From Paractinoplanes toevensis (GTDB lineage: Bacteria > Actinomycetota > Actinomycetes > Mycobacteriales > Micromonosporaceae), in assembly GCF_018332695.1 (NCBI RefSeq), contig NZ_BOQN01000049.1, positions 62,001 to 126,000 on the forward strand: a DNA stretch of 64,000 nucleotides. Direction: 5' to 3'. The translations under genes were made by a program, and so were the position numbers. This document shows, piece by piece, positions 50,633-60,079 of this stretch (the first letter of the stretch is position 1; each line of letters starts with the position of its first letter). The notes below the pieces were generated by a model, which saw only the letters and a program-made list of their open reading frames with translations, searched no databases and was not told the DNA's origin.

Positions 50633-51252
50633 TCCGTCTCCGAGGCGAGGGCGTTGACCGCGGCCGCGGTGATGGCGCTGCCACCCCGCCGCCCGCGCAC
50701 GACCAGATGTTCCAGATCGGAGGCGGCGAGCGCCTCCTTCGACTCGGCCGCGCCGATGAACCCGACCGGGATGCCCAGCACCGCGGCCGGCCGCGGTGCC
50801 CCCGCCGCGATCATCTCCAGCAGCCGGAACAGCGCGGTCGGCGCGTTCCCGATCGCCACCACGCTGCCGCCGAGCCGGTCACCCCAGAGGTCGAGCGCCG
50901 CCGCGCTGCGGGTGGTGCCGAGCTTCGCGGCCAGTTCCGGCACGGCCGGATCGCGCAGCGTGCACACCACGTCGTTGCCGGCCGGCAGCCGCTTGCGGGT
51001 GATCCCGGACGCGACCATCTCGGCGTCACACAGGATCGGCGCCCCGTCGAGCAGCGCCTTGCGTGCCGCCTGCGCCACGAGCGGGCTGAACCCGACGTCC
51101 CCGGTGAGATCGACCATCCCGCAGGCATGAATCATCCGCACGACGACCCGACTCAGATCCGCCGGAAACGCGGTGAGATCGGCCTCCGCCCGAATGGTCG
51201 CGAACGACCGCCGATAGATCTCGGCCCCGTCCCGCTCATAGTCGAATTCCAT
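50629..51252 (-). CDS. cobH: Precorrin-8X methylmutase
   Basis: A 207-residue CobH/CbiC enzyme: [40 protein letters not shown] (with the catalytic His), [33 protein letters not shown] and [13 protein letters not shown]. It moves the C11 methyl to C12 to give hydrogenobyrinate. ATG at 51252 follows AGGAG. It starts 2 nt after the cobG stop and overlaps cobIJ, so the three are one operon. Confidence 0.95.
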   Translation of the reverse strand: MEFDYERDGAEIYRRSFATIRAEADLTAFPADLSRVVVRMIHACGMVDLTGDVGFSPLVAQAARKALLDGAPILCDAEMVASGITRKRLPAGNDVVCTLRDPAVPELAAKLGTTRSAAALDLWGDRLGGSVVAIGNAPTALFRLLEMIAAGAPRPAAVLGIPVGFIGAAESKEALAASDLEHLVVRGRRGGSAITAAAVNALASETE

Positions 51253-51254
51253 GC

Positions 51255-52610
51255 TCAGCTCCTGCGTGCCGCAGCGACGAGGTCCGCCAGACCAGCGTCG
51301 AAGCCCGCAGCCGAGGGGTGGCCGGCCGCGGTCGGTGGGTGGGGGGTAATCGCGGTTGCCACCACGACCTGGCCGTCCGGCGTGGTGATGGCGTAGCCGT
51401 CGGGGGTGGCCTCGACGCGGACGTGCGGGCCGGCGGGGGAGCCGCAACCGCGCTCGCAGCCGAGCCAGTGCACCGGGAGGCCGTCGACGAAACGGGTGGC
51501 GGCCAGGGCGTCCGCGCGGATGTCGGCCCGGGATTTGGCGCAGCCGGGGAGCCCGGCGCAGGCGGTCACGCCGGTCCAGCGGGAGTCGGGGCCGGTCGGC
51601 AGGCCGGCCTCGGCGAGGCGGCGCTGCCACGCCGACACCGCCGACGGCGGAAGATCGGCCACGACGACCCCACGCCAGGGGGTCATGACCAGGTGGTCGG
51701 CTTCGGCCAGCACTTTCATCTGTACGCCGGTCAGCCGCCCCAGCGGAACGATCGCCCCGACCGCGACCAGCCCGTCGGACTGCGGCAGCACGCCCACCGG
51801 CGACGCGGGGTAGTCGGGAACGAGGCCCTGTTCGTCGCGCAGGGCGGCGCCCAGCCGCGCGGCCGTCAGTTCGGCGATCACCCGGGCGCCGCCGGGCAAC
51901 TCGGCGAGGCGCCACGCGAGCTTTCCCGTGCCGACCACCGGCGTCGCCCCGGCCGCGGGCCGGTCAGCGGTGTCCGGCGTGGTGATGGCCGACTTGTGGT
52001 GGGCGCGGGCATCGAGGAACGCGTGGGCGGCGGCCAACAGGGCGGCCGTCACCCGGTCGGCGGGGACGCGGAGGCCCTCGTCGTGGCCGGCGAAGAGGAT
52101 GGCGAACTCGTCGGCGGGGGCCGCACCGACCGCGACCGCGGCGACGTCGGTGGCCAGGGGGACCGGGCCGATGGCGAACAGGAAGCGGCCGGGGAGGGCG
52201 GTCAACTCCGGGTCGGCGCACAGGGCGGCGTCCAGGTCGTGGATCAGGGCGCGGGTCCGGGCGTCGGCCAACGGCGGGGCCGCGATGTTGCGTACGGTCT
52301 CGTGGGTCGGGGCCGGCAGCAGGCCGGCGGCCGACAGCCGGGCCGCGAGATCCGTGGGGTTGGTCCGGGTCAGCGCCCGCAGCTGAACGTTGGCCCGGGA
52401 GGTCAGTTCGAGGCTGCCGTCGCCGGAATCGGCGGCGATCGAAGCGAGCGCGGCCAGCTGGGTGCCGGTCAGCCGGCCGCCGGGGAGACGGATGCGCGCG
52501 AGCGGCCCGTCGGCTGCCTGGTGCAGTCGCAGGGCGCCGGGGCACGCGTCGGTCTCGGACCGGCGGATCGGGAGGGGCACCTGCCGGATCCTACGGAGGG
52601 CCACCGACAT
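51255..52610 (-). CDS. cobG: Precorrin-3B synthase
   Basis: A 451-residue sulfite/nitrite-reductase-like protein with two ferredoxin-like half-domains. The [4Fe-4S]/siroheme cysteines are in [20 protein letters not shown] and [14 protein letters not shown]. CobG is the oxygen-using monooxygenase that makes precorrin-3B, so the route here is the aerobic one. First gene of the leftward cobGH-IJ unit. It is divergent from cobN, and its promoter shares the region that holds the cobN riboswitch. Confidence 0.93.
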   Translation of the reverse strand: MSVALRRIRQVPLPIRRSETDACPGALRLHQAADGPLARIRLPGGRLTGTQLAALASIAADSGDGSLELTSRANVQLRALTRTNPTDLAARLSAAGLLPAPTHETVRNIAAPPLADARTRALIHDLDAALCADPELTALPGRFLFAIGPVPLATDVAAVAVGAAPADEFAILFAGHDEGLRVPADRVTAALLAAAHAFLDARAHHKSAITTPDTADRPAAGATPVVGTGKLAWRLAELPGGARVIAELTAARLGAALRDEQGLVPDYPASPVGVLPQSDGLVAVGAIVPLGRLTGVQMKVLAEADHLVMTPWRGVVVADLPPSAVSAWQRRLAEAGLPTGPDSRWTGVTACAGLPGCAKSRADIRADALAATRFVDGLPVHWLGCERGCGSPAGPHVRVEATPDGYAITTPDGQVVVATAITPHPPTAAGHPSAAGFDAGLADLVAAARRS

Positions 52611-52650
52611 GAACGCATCCTCGGGTCGGCATCGTCACACACCGCACCCC

Positions 52651-52800
52651 GGCTTGACGGCGGTCGGCGCGGCCCGGAAGGCTGGGTGGTCACGAGCGGC
52701 GACGCCGCGGAGGAAGCCGGTGGAAATCCGGCGCGGTCCCGCCACTGTCACCGGGCCTACCAGGTTCGGGAGCCAGGAACTCCGGTCGCCGTGATCCGTC
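52651..52800 (+). promoter_or_regulatory. Cobalamin riboswitch upstream of cobN
   Basis: Conserved core in order: ggtcacgagcgg region, GAAGCCGGTGGAAATCCGGC (52713-52732; stem GCCGG/CCGGC) then GCGGTCCC and the B12 box GCCACTG (52741-52747), then caggttcgggagccagga. This is the classic adenosylcobalamin riboswitch. Just downstream CGGGG-CGCGGA-CCCCG can form next to the GGGGGAG ribosome site, so translational control of cobN is likely. Edges are approximate. Confidence 0.9.
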
Positions 52801-52833
52801 TACCCGGGGCGCGGACCCCGAGGGGGAGTGCGC

Positions 52834-55800
52834 GTGTTTCTGCTGCTGTCGACGTCCGACACCGATCTGCTCAGCGCCCGGGCCGGCGCCGCCGACTGGC
52901 GGCTCGCCAACCCGGCCCGCACCGGCGTCGACGATCTGCCCTCCCTGCTCGACGGGGTCGACCTGGTCGTCGTCCGGATCCTGGGCGGCCGGCGGGCCTG
53001 GGAAGAGGGGCTCGACGCGCTGCTCGCCGGGCCGGTCCCGGTGGTCGTGCTGGGCGGCGAGCAGGCGCCGGACGCCGACTTGATGAAACTCTCCACCGTG
53101 CCGGCCGGCGTGGCCGCCGAGGCGCACACCTACCTGGCGCAGGGTGGGGCGGAAAATCTGACCGCCGTCTTCCACTTCCTCTCCGACACCGTGCTGCTCA
53201 CCGGGCACGGTTTCGCCGCGCCGGTGGCCGCGCCGGACTGGGGTCCGCTGCCGCGCGAGACGACGGCCACCGGGCCGGTCATCGCGGTGCTCTACTACCG
53301 GGCGCACCACATGGCCGGCAACACCGCGTTCGTCGAATCGTTGTGCCGGCAGATCGAGGCGAAGGGCGCGCGGCCGCTGCCCATCTTCACCGCCTCCTTG
53401 CGTACGGCGTCGGAAGAGCTCCTGGCCGAGTTGCGTACGGCCGACGCCCTGATCGTGACCGTGCTCGCCGCAGGCGGCACGAAGCCCGCGACGGTCGGAG
53501 CCGGCGGCGACGACGAGGCGTGGGACGTCGGTGTTCTCGCCGGTCTGGACGTGCCGATCCTGCAGGCGTTGTGCCTGACCAGCAGCCGTTCTGTCTGGGA
53601 GGCCGGCGACGACGGGCTGTCGCCGCTCGACGCGGCCACCCAGGTGGCGATCCCCGAGTTCGACGGCCGGATCATCACGGTCCCGTTCTCGTTCAAGGAG
53701 ATCGACCCGGACGGGCTGTCGGTCTACGTGGCCGACGACGAACGGGCCGCCCGGGTGGCCGGCATCGCGGTCGCGCATGCCCGGCTGCGGCACGTGCCGC
53801 CGGCCGAGCGGCGGATCGTGCTGATGCTCTCCGCCTATCCGACCAAGCATTCGCGCATCGGCAACGCGGTCGGTCTGGACACCCCGGCCTCGACGGTCGC
53901 GCTGCTGGCCGCGATGCGTGAGGGCGGCTACCGGACCGGGTCGTTCACCGACTACGACGGGGACGGGCTGATCCACACGCTGATCGCGGCGGGTGGGCAG
54001 GACCCGGACTGGCTGACCGAGGACCAGCTCTCGGCGAACAAGGTGCGGATCACCGGCGCGCGGTACACGGAGTTCTTCGCCACGCTGCCGGCCGACCTGC
54101 GGGACCGCATGGTCCAGCACTGGGGGCCGCCGCCCGGCGAGCTGTACGTCGACAGCGGCGACATCGTGCTGGCCGCGCTCCAGGACGAGAACGTCGTGGT
54201 GATGGTGCAGCCGCCGCGCGGGTTCGGCGCCAACCCGGTGGCCATCTACCACGACCCCGACCTGCCGCCGAGCCACCACTACCTGGCCGCCTACCGCTGG
54301 CTGGCCGACGAGTTCGGGGCGCACGCGGTCGTGCACGTCGGCAAGCACGGCAACCTGGAGTGGCTGCCGGGCAAGAACGTGGGCATGTCGGCCAGCGACG
54401 GCACCGACGCCGCCCTCGGCGATCTGCCGCTGATCTACCCGTTCCTGGTCAACGACCCGGGCGAGGGCACCCAGGCCAAGCGGCGGGCGCACGCCACGCT
54501 GGTCGACCATCTGATCCCGCCGATGGCGCGGGCCGAGTCGTACGGCGACATCGCCCGCCTGGAGCAACTGCTCGACGAGCACGCCAACATCGCCGCGCTC
54601 GACCCGGCGAAGCTGCCGGCCATCCGCGCCCAGATCTGGACGCTGATCCAGGCCGCCAAGATGGACCACGACCTGGGCCTGGACAACCGGCCCGGCGACG
54701 AGGAGTTCGACGAGTTCATCCTGCACGTCGACGGGTGGCTGTGCGAGGTCAAGGACGTGCAGATCCGCGACGGCCTGCACATCCTCGGTGCCGCGCCGGT
54801 CGGCGAGGCCCGGGTCAACCTGGTGCTCGCCATGCTGCGGGCCCGGCAGATGTGGGCCGGCAAGGTGGCCGCGCTGCCCGGTCTGCGCGAGGCGCTCGGT
54901 CTGGCCGAGGACGCGTCCACCGCCCGCACCGACGAGGTGGAGGAGCAGGCCCGGGCCCTGGTCATGGCGATGGAGGAGGCCGGCTGGCCGACCGACGCGT
55001 CCCACATCTCCGACAATTCCGAGGTACGGCGGGTGTTGGAGTTCGCCGCGACCGAGGTGGTGCCACGCCTCGCCCGGACCACGGACGAGCTCACCAACGT
55101 GCTGCACGCGCTGGACGGCGGCTATGTCCCGGCCGGGCCGAGCGGCTCGCCCCTGCGCGGCCTGATCAACGTGCTGCCGACCGGCCGCAACTTCTACTCG
55201 GTCGACCCCAAGGCCATCCCGAGCGCGCTCGCCTGGGAGACCGGCCAGGCCATGGCCGACTCGCTGCTGGCCCGCTACCGCGCCGACTACGGCGACTGGC
55301 CGCGCTCGGTCGGCCTCTCCGCGTGGGGCACCAGCGCCATGCGCACGGCCGGCGACGACATCGCCGAGATTCTCGCCCTGATCGGCGTACGCCCGATCTG
55401 GGATCCGGCCTCGCGCCGGGTCACCGGCCTGGAACCGATCGCCCGCGAGGAGCTGGGCCGGCCGCGGGTCGACGTCACGGTCCGCATCTCCGGCTTCTTC
55501 CGGGACGCGTTCCCGCACGTGGTGGCGATGCTCGACGACGCCTTCCGGATGATCGCCGAGCTCGACGAGCCGGACAACTACGTGCGCGACCACGCCCTGC
55601 GTGACCAGGATTCTCATGGCGACTGGCGGCGGGCCACCATGCGCATCTTCGGCTCCCGGCCGGGCGCCTACGGCGCCGGCATCCTTCCGCTCATCGACAG
55701 CCGGAACTGGCGGGACGACAAGGACCTGGCCGAGGTGTACGCAGTGTGGGGCGGCTTCGCGTACGGGCGTGGCCTGGACGGCGTGCCCGCGCGCCCGGAC

Positions 55801-56358
55801 ATGGAGAACGCCTACCGCCGGATCGACGTGGCCGCCAAGAACATCGACACCCGCGAACACGACATCGCCGACTCGGACGACTACTTCCAGTACCACGGCG
55901 GCATGATCGCCACGGTCCGCGCGCTCACCGGCAAGGCTCCCGCCGCGTACGTCGGCGACTCCACCAACCCGGACGCCACCCGCACCCGGAGCCTGACCGA
56001 GGAGACGGCCCGGATCTTCCGGGCCCGGGTGGTCAACCCGCGCTGGATCGCCGCGATGCGCCGGCACGGCTACAAGGGCGCGTTCGAGCTGGCCGCCACG
56101 GTCGACTACCTGTTCGGCTTCGACGCCACCGCCGGCGTGGTCACCGACTGGATGTACGAGCAGCTGGCCGCCAGTTACGTGCTGGACCCGGAGAACCAGA
56201 AGTTCATGCAGGACTCCAACCCGTGGGCCCTGCACGGCATCACCGAGCGCCTGCTGGAGGCGGCCGACCGCAAGCTCTGGGAGTCACCCTCGCCGGAGAC
56301 GCTGTCCGCGCTGCAGGAGGTCTTCCTGGCCACCGAGGGCGATCTCGAGGACCACTAG
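52834..56358 (+). CDS. cobN: Cobaltochelatase subunit CobN
   Basis: A 1174-residue chelatase large subunit. Landmarks: VFLLLSTSDTDLLSARAGAA; VLYYRAHHMAGNTAFVESLC; VLMLSAYPTKHSRIGNAVGL; HVGKHGNLEWLPGKNVGMSA; YPFLVNDPGEGTQAKRRAHA; PTGRNFYSVDPKAIPSALAW; SRNWRDDKDLAEVYAVWGGF. It inserts cobalt into hydrogenobyrinate a,c-diamide with ATP and CobST-like partners, which are not in the window. GTG 52834 is 5 nt after GGGGGAG and matches the family start; GTG 52828 abuts that site. Controlled by the upstream cobalamin riboswitch. Its stop shares CTAG with the convergent STAND gene. Confidence 0.95.
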   Translation: MFLLLSTSDTDLLSARAGAADWRLANPARTGVDDLPSLLDGVDLVVVRILGGRRAWEEGLDALLAGPVPVVVLGGEQAPDADLMKLSTVPAGVAAEAHTYLAQGGAENLTAVFHFLSDTVLLTGHGFAAPVAAPDWGPLPRETTATGPVIAVLYYRAHHMAGNTAFVESLCRQIEAKGARPLPIFTASLRTASEELLAELRTADALIVTVLAAGGTKPATVGAGGDDEAWDVGVLAGLDVPILQALCLTSSRSVWEAGDDGLSPLDAATQVAIPEFDGRIITVPFSFKEIDPDGLSVYVADDERAARVAGIAVAHARLRHVPPAERRIVLMLSAYPTKHSRIGNAVGLDTPASTVALLAAMREGGYRTGSFTDYDGDGLIHTLIAAGGQDPDWLTEDQLSANKVRITGARYTEFFATLPADLRDRMVQHWGPPPGELYVDSGDIVLAALQDENVVVMVQPPRGFGANPVAIYHDPDLPPSHHYLAAYRWLADEFGAHAVVHVGKHGNLEWLPGKNVGMSASDGTDAALGDLPLIYPFLVNDPGEGTQAKRRAHATLVDHLIPPMARAESYGDIARLEQLLDEHANIAALDPAKLPAIRAQIWTLIQAAKMDHDLGLDNRPGDEEFDEFILHVDGWLCEVKDVQIRDGLHILGAAPVGEARVNLVLAMLRARQMWAGKVAALPGLREALGLAEDASTARTDEVEEQARALVMAMEEAGWPTDASHISDNSEVRRVLEFAATEVVPRLARTTDELTNVLHALDGGYVPAGPSGSPLRGLINVLPTGRNFYSVDPKAIPSALAWETGQAMADSLLARYRADYGDWPRSVGLSAWGTSAMRTAGDDIAEILALIGVRPIWDPASRRVTGLEPIAREELGRPRVDVTVRISGFFRDAFPHVVAMLDDAFRMIAELDEPDNYVRDHALRDQDSHGDWRRATMRIFGSRPGAYGAGILPLIDSRNWRDDKDLAEVYAVWGGFAYGRGLDGVPARPDMENAYRRIDVAAKNIDTREHDIADSDDYFQYHGGMIATVRALTGKAPAAYVGDSTNPDATRTRSLTEETARIFRARVVNPRWIAAMRRHGYKGAFELAATVDYLFGFDATAGVVTDWMYEQLAASYVLDPENQKFMQDSNPWALHGITERLLEAADRKLWESPSPETLSALQEVFLATEGDLEDH

Positions 56359-59240
56359 TCAAACGTGAGGAGCTGGCGGGCCTCGATGAAGGCGACGATC
56401 TCGTCGCGCATCGGCACCGCCGGCCGGGCTCGCCGGGCCAGTTCCGGCGGGTCCTCACCCAGCCTGGTCAGCAGCTCACCGGCGGCCTGGAGGTCCCAGT
56501 GGAAGGTGTACGGCGGCCCGTCCGCCCACGCTTGCCGATAAGCCAGCCCGGCATGGTGAATCGCCTGCTCGCGCCGGTCCAGCACGAACAGCGCCTCGGC
56601 GAGCCACCGGTGCGGCCGTGCATTCGAGCGTAACCGCGGAAGCCGGTGAAGCACCGCCTCGACGGCGGAGGCGGCGTCGTCCGTCCGGCCGGTGCGGGCG
56701 AGCAGATAGGCGAGCATCGCGGGCGCCGTGTCGACACCGGCGTTGCGGCTGAGCCGTTCGTGGAACTCGGCAACCGGTACCGCCGCGTCGAACTCCGCCT
56801 CCGCGAGGAGCGAATCCAGCCGGAGGGCGGTGAGCCGGATCCGATGTCGTGCGGAGGTCAGGCGGCTTTCGGCCCGATCCAACCGGATCGACGGCAGCCG
56901 GCCGGTCTCGCGGAACTCCAGTTCCAGACGATGCAGCAGGAGATTGCCGTGGTGCCAGGGTGAGTTCGGTTGCACCCGGAGCTGTTCGGCTTCCGCGAGC
57001 CCGCGACCTGCCTGCTCGGTGTCGCCGGTCAGCAGGCCGAACTCGGCGCGGGCGAGGGCGAGGTTGGCGTCGTGGGCCGGTTTGTCGCCTGTGGCGGTGA
57101 CCATCTTCGCCCACAACGACAGCATCTCGGCCGCGTGGGCCAGTTGGCCGTTGCTGCGGTACACGGTGGTCAGCCGGGCCAGGCTGGTTCGGGCATGGCC
57201 GAAGATCCCGGCCCGTAACAGGTCGGCAAGCAGGTCACCCTCCTGGGCGATCGCCTCGTCGTGCCGGCCTTGTAGGTGGTACGCGACGGCGAGCGCGGCC
57301 CGAGTGGCGGTGCGGCCGGTTGACGCGATCGGGGTCAGCAGCTCCGTCGCGGTGGAGTAGGCGCCGAGTTGCACCAGGAGGATGTCGGCAAGGCTGCGCG
57401 CCCACAGTTCGTCGGCGTTGGCGACCAGTCCGGCCCCCACCAGAGCCCGGAAAATCGTGATCGTCTGGCGGAGGTCCTCGACGCCGGTCGCCCGCTCGGT
57501 GTCCTCGGGGGGAAGCGCCTGGAAGTAGTCCCGGACCGCCTGGTTCGCCCGCACCCGGTCGCCGGCCTCCAGCTGGTCGTAGACGTAGGACCGGATGACC
57601 GGATGCATGTCGTAGGTGTTGGACCCGCGGTCCCACCAGAGCAGGCCGCGCTCCTCCAGGTCGCGCAGCGCACGATCGAGCTGGGTCGTGGCGCGGGTAA
57701 CCACTTCGGACGACCGCCACCGGGTCGCCCGCCGCTCGGTCTCCTCGGCATCGGCCAGGGGCTCCGGTGGCGGCGGCCGGAGCGGGTTGATCGCTTCGAC
57801 CGCGGCCCACTCCACCGTCCCGGACAGCACCGATATCCAACTGAGCAGGCGCTGGCTCGACCAGGACAGCCCGGACGTCGCGGCGGCGAGGATGTGCGTG
57901 CGGCGCTGGGTCAGATCGAGCTCGACCAGAGCCAGCCGGCCGCCGGCCGCCGGATCGGCCAGCCAGCGGCCGAAGTCGCCGGGTTGCGGCCGATAGTCCC
58001 GAACCATGCCGGCCACGATCCCGGCCAGCAGTGGATGGTTGTCGAGCCGGCCGAAGAAGCCGGTGATCGCCGACCGGTTGCCGCCCACCCCGAGCCGGTC
58101 GAGCAGGGAGACCACGTCGTCATCGGTGAGGCCCGGCAGCCGGAGGTGCTGGACCCCGGTCACCTGTCGGCCGAAGCGCCCGATCACCGCGTCCGGCATG
58201 AGCCGGGTGCTGATCAGCACCTTGGACGGCCCGGCCGCGGTCAGCTCCCGCAGTACGTCCTCGGCGAGCGGGTCGATCATCGACCGCTTGGCCGGTTCGA
58301 TCTCGTCGTCGCGTATTTTCGACGGATCGACTTCGTGGTAGGCGTTGAGCAGCCGCTCGAAGCCGTCCAGGACCAGCAGGAACGGGCGGCTGCGAAGGGC
58401 TGCCAGCACCTGCGCGGCGAGGTCGGTCCGAGACAGTTTACGGATCGAGTGCGGCGTGCGGCCGGTGGTGTAGGCGAGCACCTCCCGCAGGAACCAGGTG
58501 AGCGACGGGGAACGGTCGTAGAAACTCCACCACAGGCGTCCGGCGAGACCATCGATCGTGTCCGGCGCCCGGTGCACGGCCCACTCCCAGGTGAGGGCGC
58601 TCTTGCCGGTGCCCCCGATCGCCTCCACCACCAGCATCGGGTCGGCCGAGGTTCCCCAAGCGTCCAGCGCGGTCAGGTCGGCCTCCCGGCCGGTGAACGG
58701 CGCGCTGCCCACATAGGGCGGGAAGGCGTGAAACGCGGGCGGTGGAGGCAGCGGCCGCCCACCGGTCTCCGGTTCGGCCGACTCGTGCCCGCGCAGCGCG
58801 AGCAGCACGTCCTCGCGGAACGACTCGACGGTGTCGAACGCCTTGACCACGTGCCCGGTGGTCACCCGACCGATGAACCGAGCCAATGCCTCGGCATCCG
58901 GGCCGCTGTCGACATCGAGCGGTGACCAGGGGAAAGCTGGATCGACGACGAAGACCAGCACCGGGAGGTCGGGCCGCTCCACCGCCCATTCGTACTCCAG
59001 CTCGGTGTACGAGCGGGCCTCGCCCGGCGGACGCGAACCGTACCGGTGGGCGAGCACCAGCAGGAACACGTCACAACCGGCGACCAGGTCGCGGCAGACA
59101 TCGGCGGGTGCCGGCCGCTGCGGATCGAACTCCTCCATGAAGACCGGGGTCAGCCCCAGCCGATGACACACGTCGACCGCGGCCTTGCGGTAGGGCGCAA
59201 CTGCGCCCGACGCACTGCTGACGAAGACCCGGCGGCTCAC
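56355..59240 (-). CDS. DUF4062-STAND NTPase-TPR protein (immunity/signalling type)
   Basis: A 961-residue cytosolic protein. N-terminal DUF4062 (RRVFVSSASGAVAPYRKAAV, MEEFDP, CDVFLLVLAHRYGS, SYTELEYEWA), a TIR-like sensor or effector fold. Then an NB-ARC/STAND NTPase: PFTGREADLTALDAW, Walker A AIGGTGKSALTWEW (209-214), Walker B PFLLVLDGFERLL (Asp292), sensor KVLISTRLMPDAV. Next a winged-helix segment (LLWWDRGSNTYDMHPVIRSY) and about 350 residues of TPR-like helices. Related STAND proteins include bacterial antiphage sensors and regulators; which applies is unknown. GTG start, 16 nt after the cobF stop on the same strand. Confidence 0.88.
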   Translation of the reverse strand: MSRRVFVSSASGAVAPYRKAAVDVCHRLGLTPVFMEEFDPQRPAPADVCRDLVAGCDVFLLVLAHRYGSRPPGEARSYTELEYEWAVERPDLPVLVFVVDPAFPWSPLDVDSGPDAEALARFIGRVTTGHVVKAFDTVESFREDVLLALRGHESAEPETGGRPLPPPPAFHAFPPYVGSAPFTGREADLTALDAWGTSADPMLVVEAIGGTGKSALTWEWAVHRAPDTIDGLAGRLWWSFYDRSPSLTWFLREVLAYTTGRTPHSIRKLSRTDLAAQVLAALRSRPFLLVLDGFERLLNAYHEVDPSKIRDDEIEPAKRSMIDPLAEDVLRELTAAGPSKVLISTRLMPDAVIGRFGRQVTGVQHLRLPGLTDDDVVSLLDRLGVGGNRSAITGFFGRLDNHPLLAGIVAGMVRDYRPQPGDFGRWLADPAAGGRLALVELDLTQRRTHILAAATSGLSWSSQRLLSWISVLSGTVEWAAVEAINPLRPPPPEPLADAEETERRATRWRSSEVVTRATTQLDRALRDLEERGLLWWDRGSNTYDMHPVIRSYVYDQLEAGDRVRANQAVRDYFQALPPEDTERATGVEDLRQTITIFRALVGAGLVANADELWARSLADILLVQLGAYSTATELLTPIASTGRTATRAALAVAYHLQGRHDEAIAQEGDLLADLLRAGIFGHARTSLARLTTVYRSNGQLAHAAEMLSLWAKMVTATGDKPAHDANLALARAEFGLLTGDTEQAGRGLAEAEQLRVQPNSPWHHGNLLLHRLELEFRETGRLPSIRLDRAESRLTSARHRIRLTALRLDSLLAEAEFDAAVPVAEFHERLSRNAGVDTAPAMLAYLLARTGRTDDAASAVEAVLHRLPRLRSNARPHRWLAEALFVLDRREQAIHHAGLAYRQAWADGPPYTFHWDLQAAGELLTRLGEDPPELARRARPAVPMRDEIVAFIEARQLLTFD

Positions 59241-59256
59241 CGCCCCACTAATACCA

Positions 59257-60015
59257 TCACTTCGCGTCGGGGCGGCGTAATAGATAGGTGTCCATGATCC
59301 AGCCGTGGCGTTCGCGGGCCTCGGAGCGGATCTTGAGGATGTCGTCGGCGACGTCGGCGACCTTGCCGGAGGCCAGGATCTCGTCCTCGGTGCCCAGGTA
59401 GGCGCCCCAGTAGATGTCGGCGTCGGGGTGGGCGGTGAACGCCTGCTGGGCGTCGAGCATGACGATCACGTCGTCGACGCCGGCCGGCCAGCCCTCGTCG
59501 GCGAGCCGGCGGCCGGTGGTCACCTGGAACGCGCGGCCGACCCGGTTCAGCGGGATCCTGTGCCGGGCGGCCAGGGTCGAGACGCTGCTGATACCGGGGA
59601 TCATCTCGTACTCGAAGAGGGTCTGGCCGCGGGCCAGGATCTCGTCGAGGATCGCGATGGTCGAGTCGTAGAGGGACGGGTCGCCCCACACCAGAAAGGC
59701 GCCGGTCTCGTCGTCCAGCAGGTGCTCGCTGATCAGCGCCTCGGTCACCTCGGAACGGCGGTGCCGCCAGTCGGCGATCGTGCCCTGGTAGTCGGCGGGC
59801 GTGCGGTCCCGGTCGGGGTCGCGGCCCTCGGCGATGCGCCGGCTGGGCCGGCCGTACGCCTTCATCATGCGTCGCCGCAGCTCGATCATGCTTTCCTTCG
59901 CCTCGCCCTTGTCGAGCACGAAGAAGACGTCGGTCCGGCCGATCGCCTTGGCCGCCTGCAGGCTCAGCTGGTCGGGGTCACCGGCCCCGATCCCGATCAC
60001 GTAGATCTTCCGCAC
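59257..60015 (-). CDS. cobF: Precorrin-6A synthase (deacetylating)
   Basis: A 252-residue CobF: VRKIYVIGIGAGDPDQLSLQ, VFFVLDKGEAKESMIELRR, DRDRTPADYQGTIADWRHRR, FLVWGDPSLYDSTIAILDEI, EYEMIPGISSVSTLAARHRI, and a C-terminal WGAYLGTEDEILASGKVADV. It methylates C1 and removes the acetyl group in the aerobic cobalamin route. GTG at 60015 gives the family start; the ribosome site is weak. It is separated from cobN by the STAND gene, with which it is probably co-transcribed. Confidence 0.93.
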   Translation of the reverse strand: MRKIYVIGIGAGDPDQLSLQAAKAIGRTDVFFVLDKGEAKESMIELRRRMMKAYGRPSRRIAEGRDPDRDRTPADYQGTIADWRHRRSEVTEALISEHLLDDETGAFLVWGDPSLYDSTIAILDEILARGQTLFEYEMIPGISSVSTLAARHRIPLNRVGRAFQVTTGRRLADEGWPAGVDDVIVMLDAQQAFTAHPDADIYWGAYLGTEDEILASGKVADVADDILKIRSEARERHGWIMDTYLLRRPDAK

Positions 60016-60079
60016 GATGCAGGCTATCGCGGAGCCGCGGGACGGGAGCGCGCCGCCGACGTGACTTTTAGTAGCGTCT

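Noticed and set aside
52690..56235. A 1181-codon minus-strand frame opposite cobN
   Set aside because: Shadow of cobN; no domain, biased composition.
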